Source: Streptomyces antibioticus
GTDB lineage: Bacteria; Actinomycetota; Actinomycetes; Streptomycetales; Streptomycetaceae
DNA: 64,000 nt
Assembly (NCBI RefSeq): GCF_002019855.1
Contig: NZ_CM007717.1
Coordinates: forward strand, 7,511,750 to 7,575,749
Direction: 5' to 3'
This document shows, piece after piece, positions 57,673 through 64,000 of the stretch. Each line of letters starts with the position of its first letter. The first letter of the stretch is position 1. The notes beneath the pieces are model-generated. The model worked only from the letters and a program-made list of their open reading frames with translations. It was not told the origin of the DNA and searched no databases. The translations under genes were made by a program, and so were the position numbers.

Positions 57673-58902
57673 GTGACCGCATCCGAGAGCACCGGACGCG
57701 TCCTGGTCGTCGGCGCCTCCATGGCCGGCCTGCGCGCCGCCGAACAGCTCCGCGCGGCGGGCTGGACCGGCGCGATCACCCTCGTCGGGGACGAACCCCA
57801 CATGCCCTACAACCGGCCGCCCCTCTCCAAGGAGGTCCTGGCCGGCAAGGCGCCCTTCGCGTCCCTCGCCTTCCGCCCCCGCCCCGCCGTCGCCGACGCC
57901 GCCTGGCTCCTCGGCCGTCGCGCGGTCACCGCCCGGCTCCCCGAGCGCACCGTCGTCCTCGACGACGGCACCTCCCTCTCGTACGACGGACTCGTCGTCG
58001 CCACCGGTATGCGCCCCCGCCGGCTGACCTGCCCCGGACCGCTGCCCGGCCGGCACACCGTCCGCACCCTCGACGACGCCCAGGGCCTGCGCGAGGCCCT
58101 CACCCGGCCCGGCGCCCGGGTGGTCGTGGTGGGCGCCGGCTTCATCGGCTGCGAGGTCGCCGCCACCGCCGTCGCGCTCGGCGTCCGCGAGGTGACCGTC
58201 GTCGACCCGCTGCCGCTGCCCATGACCGGCCCCCTCGGCCCGCTCCTCGGCCGCGCCCTGCTCCGCCGCCACGAGGCACGCGGGGTGCGCTTCGCCCTCG
58301 GCACCGGCGTCGCCGGATTCACCGGCGACGACCGCGTCACCGGCGTGGAGCTGTCCGACGGGCGGGTCCTCGCGGCGGACGTCGTGGTCGAGTCGGTCGG
58401 CTCGGTCGCCAACACCGAGTGGCTCGACGGCAACGGCCTCGACCTCACCGACGGCGTCCGCACCGACGCCCTGCTGCGCGCCGGGGGCCGCCCCGAGGCC
58501 GTCGCGGTCGGCGACGTGGCCCGCTTCCCCAACGCCCGCTACGACGGCGTACCCCGCCGGGTCGAGCACTGGTCCATCCCCGGCGACACCGCCAAGCAGG
58601 CCGCCCGGACGCTCGTCGCGCATCTGCACGGCACGGGGGAGGAGCCGGCGCCGTTCGCGCCGCTGCCCACCTTCTGGAGCGACCAGCACGACTTCCGCCT
58701 CCAGTCCTTCGGCGCGCCCTCCTACGGCGCCGACGACGTGCGGGTCCTGGACGGCACGACCGACGGCGACGGCGACCTCGTCGTCGGCTACCACCGCGAC
58801 GGCCTGCTGGTCGGCGTCGTCGCCCTCGGCGGCCCCGGCGCCGCGTCGGCCGCCGCCCGCCACCGCCCCGCGCTGCTGGCGCGGCCCGCCGTCACGGCGT
58901 GA
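57673..58902 (+). CDS. FAD-dependent ferredoxin reductase
   Basis: 409 residues from GTG 57673, four bases after the ferredoxin stop. Two dinucleotide folds of the putidaredoxin-reductase type: FAD in RVLVVGASMAGLRAAEQLRA, NAD(P)H in VVVVGAGFIGCEVAATAV. Conserved HMPYNRPPLSKEVLAG and the FAD-contact VAVGDVARFPN are present. The C-terminal reductase domain (FWSDQHDFRLQSFG) matches family length. It moves electrons from NAD(P)H to the ferredoxin, completing a class I bacterial P450 system within this cluster. Confidence 0.92.
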   Translation: MTASESTGRVLVVGASMAGLRAAEQLRAAGWTGAITLVGDEPHMPYNRPPLSKEVLAGKAPFASLAFRPRPAVADAAWLLGRRAVTARLPERTVVLDDGTSLSYDGLVVATGMRPRRLTCPGPLPGRHTVRTLDDAQGLREALTRPGARVVVVGAGFIGCEVAATAVALGVREVTVVDPLPLPMTGPLGPLLGRALLRRHEARGVRFALGTGVAGFTGDDRVTGVELSDGRVLAADVVVESVGSVANTEWLDGNGLDLTDGVRTDALLRAGGRPEAVAVGDVARFPNARYDGVPRRVEHWSIPGDTAKQAARTLVAHLHGTGEEPAPFAPLPTFWSDQHDFRLQSFGAPSYGADDVRVLDGTTDGDGDLVVGYHRDGLLVGVVALGGPGAASAAARHRPALLARPAVTA

Positions 58903-58937
58903 CGCACCCCGTCCTCACCGCGCAAGGAGCATTCGAC

Positions 58938-59744
58938 ATGACCACCGTCCGTGGTTACTTCCACCCCAAGACGGCGAGCGGCGCCTCGTCCCTGATCCCC
59001 GCCCCGCCGTGGCGCTACTCCGGCGACCTGCTCACCGTCGAGTACCGCACGGACCCCGCGCGCGTGCGTGAACTCCTGCCCGCGCCGCTGGAGTTGGCGG
59101 ACGAGGACCCGGGCGCGGTCGCGCTGATCTGGGCCGACTGGCAGTCCTGCTCGGCGACCGGGGAGGAACTCCTCGACCCCGTCCGCGCCCAGTACAAGGA
59201 GGCGTTCGCGGTCGTCCGCTGCTCCTACCGGGGCCGGACCTACTCGCGGTGCGTGTACATCTGGGTCGACAAGGACTTCGCGATCGCGCGCGGTCTGCAC
59301 CAGGGCTATCCGAAGAAGCTCGGCTCGATCCACCAGACCCGGCCGCACCCCTACGGTCCGGCCCCGCGCATCGAGGCCGGCGCCCGCTTCGGCGCCACCC
59401 TCGCCGCCGCCGACCGGCGCCTCGCCCAGGCCGTGGTCACCCTGCGGGAGCCCTCCGGGACCAACGGGTTCGTGAACAGTCACCCCATGGCCCACCACCG
59501 CTGGCTGCCCTCCATCGAGAAGGGCGAGGGCCTCGCGCTCGACGAACTGATCGAGACGGGCGCCGCCTCCTTCGAAGGCGGACAGCCCTGGGTCGGCGAC
59601 GCGGACCTGGAGCTGTTCGAGGCGCCCACCGAGGAGCTGGCCCGGCTGGAGATCCGCGAACCGATCGCCGCCTACTACCGACAGGTCGGCGTCGTCTGGG
59701 ACGGCGGACGCCTTCTGGAGTCCGGAACCTCCGGCGCCGAGTGA
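58938..59744 (+). CDS. Acetoacetate-decarboxylase-superfamily enzyme
   Basis: 268 residues, ATG with AAGGAG ten bases upstream. The family's Schiff-base site is visible as LHQGYPKKLGSIH, whose Lys pair corresponds to the catalytic and pKa-tuning lysines of acetoacetate decarboxylase; PRVELRPG-type strands flank it. The superfamily also holds aldolase-dehydratases and other Schiff-base enzymes. In the setting of meta-cleavage genes it more likely acts on a keto-acid ring-fission or P450 product than on acetoacetate. That is inference. It is cytoplasmic and within the operon between reductase and aldehyde dehydrogenase. Confidence 0.85.
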   Translation: MTTVRGYFHPKTASGASSLIPAPPWRYSGDLLTVEYRTDPARVRELLPAPLELADEDPGAVALIWADWQSCSATGEELLDPVRAQYKEAFAVVRCSYRGRTYSRCVYIWVDKDFAIARGLHQGYPKKLGSIHQTRPHPYGPAPRIEAGARFGATLAAADRRLAQAVVTLREPSGTNGFVNSHPMAHHRWLPSIEKGEGLALDELIETGAASFEGGQPWVGDADLELFEAPTEELARLEIREPIAAYYRQVGVVWDGGRLLESGTSGAE

Positions 59745-59784
59745 CCCCGACCACCGCATCCATCACAGGACTTGGAGTCCCGAC

Positions 59785-61248
59785 ATGACCGAGCACACCC
59801 TCACGGTGGCCGGCGTCGCCGTCGACCCCCGGCACTGGATCGGCGGCGAACGCGTCGCTTCCGCCGGCACCTTCACCGACGTCTCACCCATCGACGGACG
59901 CGCCCTCGGCGAGATCGCGCGCGGCACCCCCGCCGAGGCCGCGGCCGCCGTGGCCGCCGCCAAGGCCGCCTTTCCCGCCTGGGCCGCCACCCCCCGCGCC
60001 GAACGCGCCCGGATCCTGCACGCGATCGCCGACGGGGTCGAGAAGCGCCTCGAAGAGCTGGCGATCGTCGAGACCGCCGACAACGGCGCCCTGCTCCGCT
60101 CCCACCGCCGGGGCGTCATGCCCCGCGTGGCGCACAACTTCCGCTTCTTCGCCGACTGGTCGCTCACCCTGGACCACGAGGACTTCGAGACCCGCGGGCA
60201 CACCAACCACGTCTCCTGGGACCCGGCCGGCCCCTGTGTGCTGATCACCCCGTGGAACGCGCCGCTGATGCTGGCCACCTGGAAGCTCGCGCCGGCCCTC
60301 GCCGCCGGGAACACGGTCGTCCTCAAGCCCGCCGAATGGTCCCCGCTGACCGCCTCCCTGCTCGCCGACATCGCCGCCGAGGCCGGACTGCCCGCCGGAG
60401 TGCTGAACGTCGTCCAGGGCTACGGCTCCGAGATCGGCGACGCCCTCACCTCGCACCCGGACGTCCGGCGCATCAGCTTCACTGGGTCGGTCCCGACCGC
60501 CCGCCGCATCGCGGCCTCGGCCGCCGCCCACCTCACCCCGCTCAGCCTCGAACTCGGCGGCAAGTCACCGCTGCTGGTCTTCGCGGACGCCGATCTGGAC
60601 CTCGCCGTCGACCTCGCGGTGGAGCAGTACGACAACGCCGGCCAGGTCTGTCTGGCGGCCACCCGGATCCTCGTCGAGGAGACGGTCGCCGAGGAGTTCA
60701 CCCGCCGCTTCGTCGCGAAGGCGGGCGCGCTGGTGCAGGGCGACCCGCGCGAGGAGGCCACCGACATCGGGCCCACCATCCACCCCCGCCAGCTCGAGAA
60801 GATCGACGGATTCGTGCGCCGGGCGGTCGAGGCCGGGGCCCGGGTCGTCGTCGGCGGCCACCGCCGGGACGAGCGGTATTACGCGCCGACCCTGCTCACC
60901 GAGGTCGCCCAGGACTCCGAGATCGTGCAGGAGGAGGTGTTCGGACCAGTCCTCACGCTCCAGACCTTCGCCGACGAGGACGAGGCCGTCCAGCTCGCCG
61001 ACGACACGCGCTTCGGACTCGCCGCCACCCTCGTCACCGGCGACCGCGAGCGCGCCGACCGGGTCACCGGGCGGCTCACCGCCGGCACCGTCTGGGTCAA
61101 CTGCTTCTTCGTCCGCGACCTCAAGGCCCCCTTCGGCGGCTCCCGGCACTCCGGGGTCGGCCGCGAGGGCGGCACCTGGAGCTTCGACTTCTACTGCGAC
61201 CTCAAGAACACGGTCACCGCGCCGAAGGGATGGAACGACCATGGGTGA
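59785..61248 (+). CDS. Aldehyde dehydrogenase, HpaE-like
   Basis: 487 residues, ATG with TTGGAG seven bases upstream. The NAD-dependent ALDH fold is complete: ITPWNAPLMLATWKLAPALA, VVLKPAEWSPL, RISFTGSVPTARRIA, general base Glu in LELGGKSPLLVF, nucleophile Cys in NAGQVCLAATRI, and EEVFGPVLTLQTF. Closest by pattern and by neighbours to 5-carboxymethyl-2-hydroxymuconate semialdehyde dehydrogenase (HpaE) of homoprotocatechuate breakdown. It would oxidise the semialdehyde made by the extradiol dioxygenase, whose gene starts 8 bases before this one ends. Confidence 0.9.
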   Translation: MTEHTLTVAGVAVDPRHWIGGERVASAGTFTDVSPIDGRALGEIARGTPAEAAAAVAAAKAAFPAWAATPRAERARILHAIADGVEKRLEELAIVETADNGALLRSHRRGVMPRVAHNFRFFADWSLTLDHEDFETRGHTNHVSWDPAGPCVLITPWNAPLMLATWKLAPALAAGNTVVLKPAEWSPLTASLLADIAAEAGLPAGVLNVVQGYGSEIGDALTSHPDVRRISFTGSVPTARRIAASAAAHLTPLSLELGGKSPLLVFADADLDLAVDLAVEQYDNAGQVCLAATRILVEETVAEEFTRRFVAKAGALVQGDPREEATDIGPTIHPRQLEKIDGFVRRAVEAGARVVVGGHRRDERYYAPTLLTEVAQDSEIVQEEVFGPVLTLQTFADEDEAVQLADDTRFGLAATLVTGDRERADRVTGRLTAGTVWVNCFFVRDLKAPFGGSRHSGVGREGGTWSFDFYCDLKNTVTAPKGWNDHG

Positions 61249-62185
61249 GATCGTCGGGGCGGGCCTGCTCGCCCACGTCCCCACCATCGTGCTGCCCGAG
61301 GAGACCCGCCGGGAGCTGAACGACGGCGAGGAGATCACCCTCGTCACCGGACTGCGCGAGCTGCGCCGGGAGGTCTTCGCACGCGACGACTACGACACCG
61401 TCGTCGTCCTCGACTCGCACTGGGCGACCACCGTCGAGTTCGTCGTCACCGCACAGGACCGCAGGGCCGGCCTCTTCACCTCCGAGGAACTGCCGCGCGG
61501 CATGAGCCGGATGCCCTACGACTATCCCGGCGACCCCGAACTCGCGCACAACATCGCGAAGTTCGCCGACGAGCACGGCACCTGGATCACCGCGATCGAC
61601 GACGCGTACCTGCCGGTCTACTACGCCACGATCAACCTCTGGAAGTTCCTGGGCGAGGGCCTGCCCGACAAGCGGTGGGTGACCGTCGGGGTGTGCCAGA
61701 CCGGCGACGCCGAGGACCATCTGCGGCTCGGCCGGGCCCTCGCCGACGGCATCGCCGCCACCCCCGGCCGCCGGGTGCTGCTCATCGCCTCGGGCGCCCT
61801 CTCGCACACCTTCTGGCCGCTGCGCGAACTGCGCGACCACGAGTCCAGCGACCCGGCGCACATCTTCACCCCGGAAGCCCGCGAGGCCGACCTGGAGCGC
61901 ATCGCCTGGTTCAAGGAGGGCCGGCACGACAAGGTCCTCGACACCATGGAGGAGTTCTGGAAGTACCGGCCCGAGGCGAAGTTCTTCCACTACCTGATGA
62001 TGGCCGGCGCCCTCGGCGAACAGGACTGCGTCGCCCGCGCCCGCCAGTACGGCGCGTACGAGAACTCGATCGGCACCGGTCAGGTCCACCTCTGGTTCGA
62101 CCGCCCGGCCGACGGCTGGACCGGCACGGGAGCCCCGGCGCCGGCCGCACCCGCCGCACCCCGTCACCCGCACCGACGCTCTTAG
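61241..62185 (+). CDS. hpaD: Class III extradiol ring-cleavage dioxygenase, HpaD-like
   Basis: 314 residues; ATG 61241 overlaps the aldehyde dehydrogenase stop by 8 nt. A LigB-superfamily Fe(II) dioxygenase: iron ligands are expected in LLAHVPTIVLPEE (His), VVVLDSHWATTVEF (His) and a later Glu. MMAGALGEQDC and SIGTGQVHLWF fit 3,4-dihydroxyphenylacetate 2,3-dioxygenases. It opens a catechol ring next to one hydroxyl, giving a muconic semialdehyde for the ALDH. A Pro/Ala-rich C-terminal tail is likely disordered. The exact catechol substrate is inferred. Confidence 0.88.
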   Translation: MGEIVGAGLLAHVPTIVLPEETRRELNDGEEITLVTGLRELRREVFARDDYDTVVVLDSHWATTVEFVVTAQDRRAGLFTSEELPRGMSRMPYDYPGDPELAHNIAKFADEHGTWITAIDDAYLPVYYATINLWKFLGEGLPDKRWVTVGVCQTGDAEDHLRLGRALADGIAATPGRRVLLIASGALSHTFWPLRELRDHESSDPAHIFTPEAREADLERIAWFKEGRHDKVLDTMEEFWKYRPEAKFFHYLMMAGALGEQDCVARARQYGAYENSIGTGQVHLWFDRPADGWTGTGAPAPAAPAAPRHPHRRS

Positions 62186-62194
62186 GAAACCGCC

Positions 62195-63043
62195 ATGCCC
62201 GAGTACCGCCGCATCCTCCTGGACGGCGCCGCCGTCCAGGTCACCGTCGAGGGGGACGAACTCGTCGCCGGGGACGGCCGCCGTGTCAGGGCCGAGGAGG
62301 CCCGGCACCTGCCCCCGGTGGTGCCCTCCAAGGTGATCGCCGTCCACCTCAACCACCGAAGCCGCGTCGACGAGTTCGGGATCACCCTGCCCGACACCCC
62401 GACGTACTTCCACAAGCCCACCTCCTCCCTCAACTCCCACCACGGCGCCGTCGTCCGCCCCGAGGGCTGCAAGTGGCTCAACTACGAGGGGGAGGTGGCC
62501 ATCGTCATCGGGCGGACGGCACGCAACATCGCGCCGGCCGAGGCGGGTGAGTACATCGCGGGCTACACGGTCGCCAACGACTACGGCCTGCACGACTTCC
62601 GGGACACCGACGCCGGCTCCATGCTCCGCGTCAAGGGCTCCGACACCCTCTGCCCGCTCGGCCCCGGCCTCGTCACCGACTGGGACTTCCGCGGCAAGAG
62701 CCTCACGACGTACGTCAACGGCGAGGTGGTGCAGGACGGTTCGACCGACGAGATGCAGTGGGACATGCACTACCTGGTCGCCGACATCGCCCGCACCATC
62801 ACGCTCCATCCCGGCGACGTCCTGCTGTCGGGCACCCCGGCCAACTCCCGCCCGGTACGGCCCGGCGACGTCGTGGAGGTCGAGGTGGAGGGCCTCGGCC
62901 GGCTCACCAACCACATCGTGACCGGCCCCACCGCGATCCGTACCGACGTCGGCGCCCGGCCCACCGAGTCCGAGGAGGTCCTCTCCACCGCCCTCGGCGG
63001 CGACTGGGAGTTCCGCGGCGTCCGCCCGCCGCGCCGGGACTGA
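62195..63043 (+). CDS. FAH-family isomerase/decarboxylase, HpaG-like
   Basis: 282 residues, ATG with AGGAAA upstream. The fumarylacetoacetate-hydrolase fold has metal ligands Glu in WLNYEGEVAIVIGR and Asp/Lys in FRDTDAGSMLRVKGSDTLCP, plus GDVLLSGTPANSRPVRPGD, the hallmark of the HpaG / 2-hydroxyhepta-2,4-diene-dioate isomerase group. It would act after the aldehyde dehydrogenase, decarboxylating and isomerising the ring-fission acid. Last enzyme gene of the operon; the later hydratase (HpaH) and aldolase (HpaI) are not in view and may follow to the right or lie elsewhere. Confidence 0.88.
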   Translation: MPEYRRILLDGAAVQVTVEGDELVAGDGRRVRAEEARHLPPVVPSKVIAVHLNHRSRVDEFGITLPDTPTYFHKPTSSLNSHHGAVVRPEGCKWLNYEGEVAIVIGRTARNIAPAEAGEYIAGYTVANDYGLHDFRDTDAGSMLRVKGSDTLCPLGPGLVTDWDFRGKSLTTYVNGEVVQDGSTDEMQWDMHYLVADIARTITLHPGDVLLSGTPANSRPVRPGDVVEVEVEGLGRLTNHIVTGPTAIRTDVGARPTESEEVLSTALGGDWEFRGVRPPRRD

Positions 63044-63106
63044 CCGGGGGCGGCGAGGTCGGCCGGCCCCGCGGTGCCCCGGCCTGCGGCCGGTAGGGTC
63101 GCCGTC

Positions 63107-63745
63107 ATGAGTGAACCCGCCGAGACCCCGTCGGCCCCCCGCCCGCGTCCGCGCCCCCGCGGCCGTAAGCGGGTCGGGTACGGGGAGGGCCGCGAGGCGC
63201 TGCTGGAGGCGGCGGTGCGGGTGGTGGCGCGGCGGGGGCTGCGGCATCTCACCTACCGGGCCGTCGCGGAGGAGGCCGGGGTCACCCACGGCCTGGTCGT
63301 GCACCACTTCGGCTCGCGGGACGCGCTGATCGAGGAGTCCCTCGCGTACGCGGTGCGCACCAGCCTCAGCAGCAGTCTCCTGGAGTCCGGCACCGGCCGC
63401 CCCGAGGACTTCGTGGCCGGGCTCACGGACATGGTGGAGGGCGACCCCGACGGCCAGGCGTACCAGTACGAACTGCTGCTGGAGGCGCGCCGCAGGCCCG
63501 AGCTGCTGACCCAGGTGCGGGCGCTGTACGACGAGTACTTCGGTGCCTCCCGGCGGGAGCTGGACCGCATCCTGCCGCAGGGCGCGAGCCCGGCCTTCAA
63601 CCGGCTGGTGTTCGCCGCGCTGGACGGGCTCGTGCTGCACCAGCTCACCGGGATCGGCGACCGGGCGCAGACCGAGGCCGCCCTCGCCGAACTGCACACC
63701 CTCCTGCGGCACCTGGGCGGACGCCCGCCCGGGGACGACGCCTGA
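63107..63745 (+). CDS. TetR-family regulator of the catabolic cluster
   Basis: 212 residues from ATG 63107. HTH: REALLEAAVRVVARRGLRHL, TYRAVAEEAGVTHGLVVHHF, GSRDALIEESLAYAV; a TetR_C-type ligand domain follows (YEYFGASRRELDRI-like, here YDEYFGASRRELDRIL). TAGGGT at 63094-63099 could be a -10 giving a leaderless mRNA, or it may be read from the operon 63 nt upstream. A good candidate to bind the 20-bp elements at 57340 and 63867 that bracket the operon. Confidence 0.9.
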   Translation: MSEPAETPSAPRPRPRPRGRKRVGYGEGREALLEAAVRVVARRGLRHLTYRAVAEEAGVTHGLVVHHFGSRDALIEESLAYAVRTSLSSSLLESGTGRPEDFVAGLTDMVEGDPDGQAYQYELLLEARRRPELLTQVRALYDEYFGASRRELDRILPQGASPAFNRLVFAALDGLVLHQLTGIGDRAQTEAALAELHTLLRHLGGRPPGDDA

Positions 63746-63866
63746 GCGCACGTCTCCGGCCCCCCGTCGCGTCCCGCGGCGGGGGGTTCGTCGTCCGTGG
63801 ATTCCCCGCCGCGAATTCGCCGTCTCCACCCCCTTGTCAGATGGATAGTTCCGGCCCACCATAGGG

Positions 63867-63886
63867 CAACTCGTTTGGCTCTAAAC
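63867..63886. promoter_or_regulatory. 20-bp regulatory element, copy 2 (inverted relative to copy 1)
   Basis: Its reverse complement matches 57340-57359 at 18 of 20 bases, including all of GCCAAACGAGTTG. TTGTCA at 63834-63839 and the half-palindrome TGGATAG at 63842-63848 lie upstream, and TGGATAG also occurs in the divergent control region at 57301. It lies 35 nt before the last gene start, so that gene belongs to the same regulon. Confidence 0.7.
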
Positions 63887-63920
63887 GAAACCTCTCCCTT
63901 CCTCCCAGCAGGTGATCCGA

Positions 63921-64000
63921 GTGGACAGTCAGACGGTCGACACAGCTCCGCCGACCGCGGAGGCCGCCCGCCCCGCGGCGACCCTCAAACGCAACGCCCT
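63921..64000 (+). CDS. Start of a probable transporter gene (3' truncated by window)
   Basis: GTG 63921 with AGCAGGTG upstream opens a frame of 26 visible codons (DSQTVDTAPPTAEAARPAAT, LKRNA), continuing out of the window. A short polar head ending in ATLKRNA is typical of Streptomyces APC-superfamily amino-acid/amine permeases just before helix 1. That would fit uptake of an amine substrate for the cluster, but too little is visible for certainty. Confidence 0.5.
   Translation, partial: MDSQTVDTAPPTAEAARPAATLKRNA

Overview
This is a 64 kb stretch of very GC-rich actinobacterial chromosome, almost certainly from a Streptomyces species. The evidence is strong GC bias at third codon positions, frequent GTG and TTG starts, a Streptomyces subtilisin-inhibitor protein, streptogrisin-type S1 proteases, mycothiol-dependent formaldehyde detoxification, a DUF574-type methyltransferase, and many secreted hydrolases with Ala-rich signal peptides. 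No tRNA, rRNA, CRISPR array, integrase or insertion sequence was found, so it reads as ordinary chromosome with accessory modules.

Layout. 1-7 kb: the 3' end of a GH9 cellulase gene, a giant TPR-CHAT peptidase gene, and a small RHH/Doc-like toxin-antitoxin pair. 7-12.6 kb: a sigma-like/zinc-finger/ricin-B fusion, an FMN-dependent lactate oxidase-type enzyme, a broken alpha/beta hydrolase coupled to an NCS1 permease, and a possible leader ORF. 12.6-22.3 kb: an SSI-type inhibitor with Lys at the reactive site, a repeat-rich spacer, then a peptide-export cassette (NHLM-type ABC, C39 peptidase-ABC, HlyD-like protein and a 71-residue Gly-Gly precursor), followed by a secreted S1 protease. 22.3-27.2 kb: two divergent SpoIIE-type phosphatase regulators. 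27.2-33 kb: a dTDP-sugar operon (rmlA-rmlB-rmlD-methyltransferase, without rmlC) ending at a strong terminator, facing a GT2 glycosyltransferase. 33-46 kb: assorted genes including a TetM/OtrA-like GTPase, a GH5 endoglycosylceramidase-like enzyme, a GT1 glycosyltransferase, the mycothiol formaldehyde dehydrogenase plus MBL hydrolase pair, and an L,D-transpeptidase. 46-53 kb: a membrane-anchored S1 protease, a DUF574 methyltransferase, a DUF3800-like protein, an F420-type oxidoreductase and a large secreted esterase.

53-64 kb is the most coherent module. A glutamine-synthetase-like gene and a P450 gene run leftward. A [3Fe-4S] ferredoxin, ferredoxin reductase, acetoacetate-decarboxylase-like enzyme, aldehyde dehydrogenase, HpaD-like extradiol dioxygenase and FAH-family HpaG-like enzyme run rightward from a shared control region. 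Two TetR regulators and the start of a probable transporter gene complete it. I infer a catabolic route for an aromatic, probably amine-bearing, compound: capture by gamma-glutamylation, P450 oxidation, then meta ring cleavage along homoprotocatechuate-like chemistry. A 20-bp element recurs in the divergent control region and in front of the transporter. A separate 13-bp palindrome occurs four times around the other tetR gene. The two best candidates for undescribed biology are this gene cluster and the unmodified Gly-Gly peptide with its dual ABC exporter.
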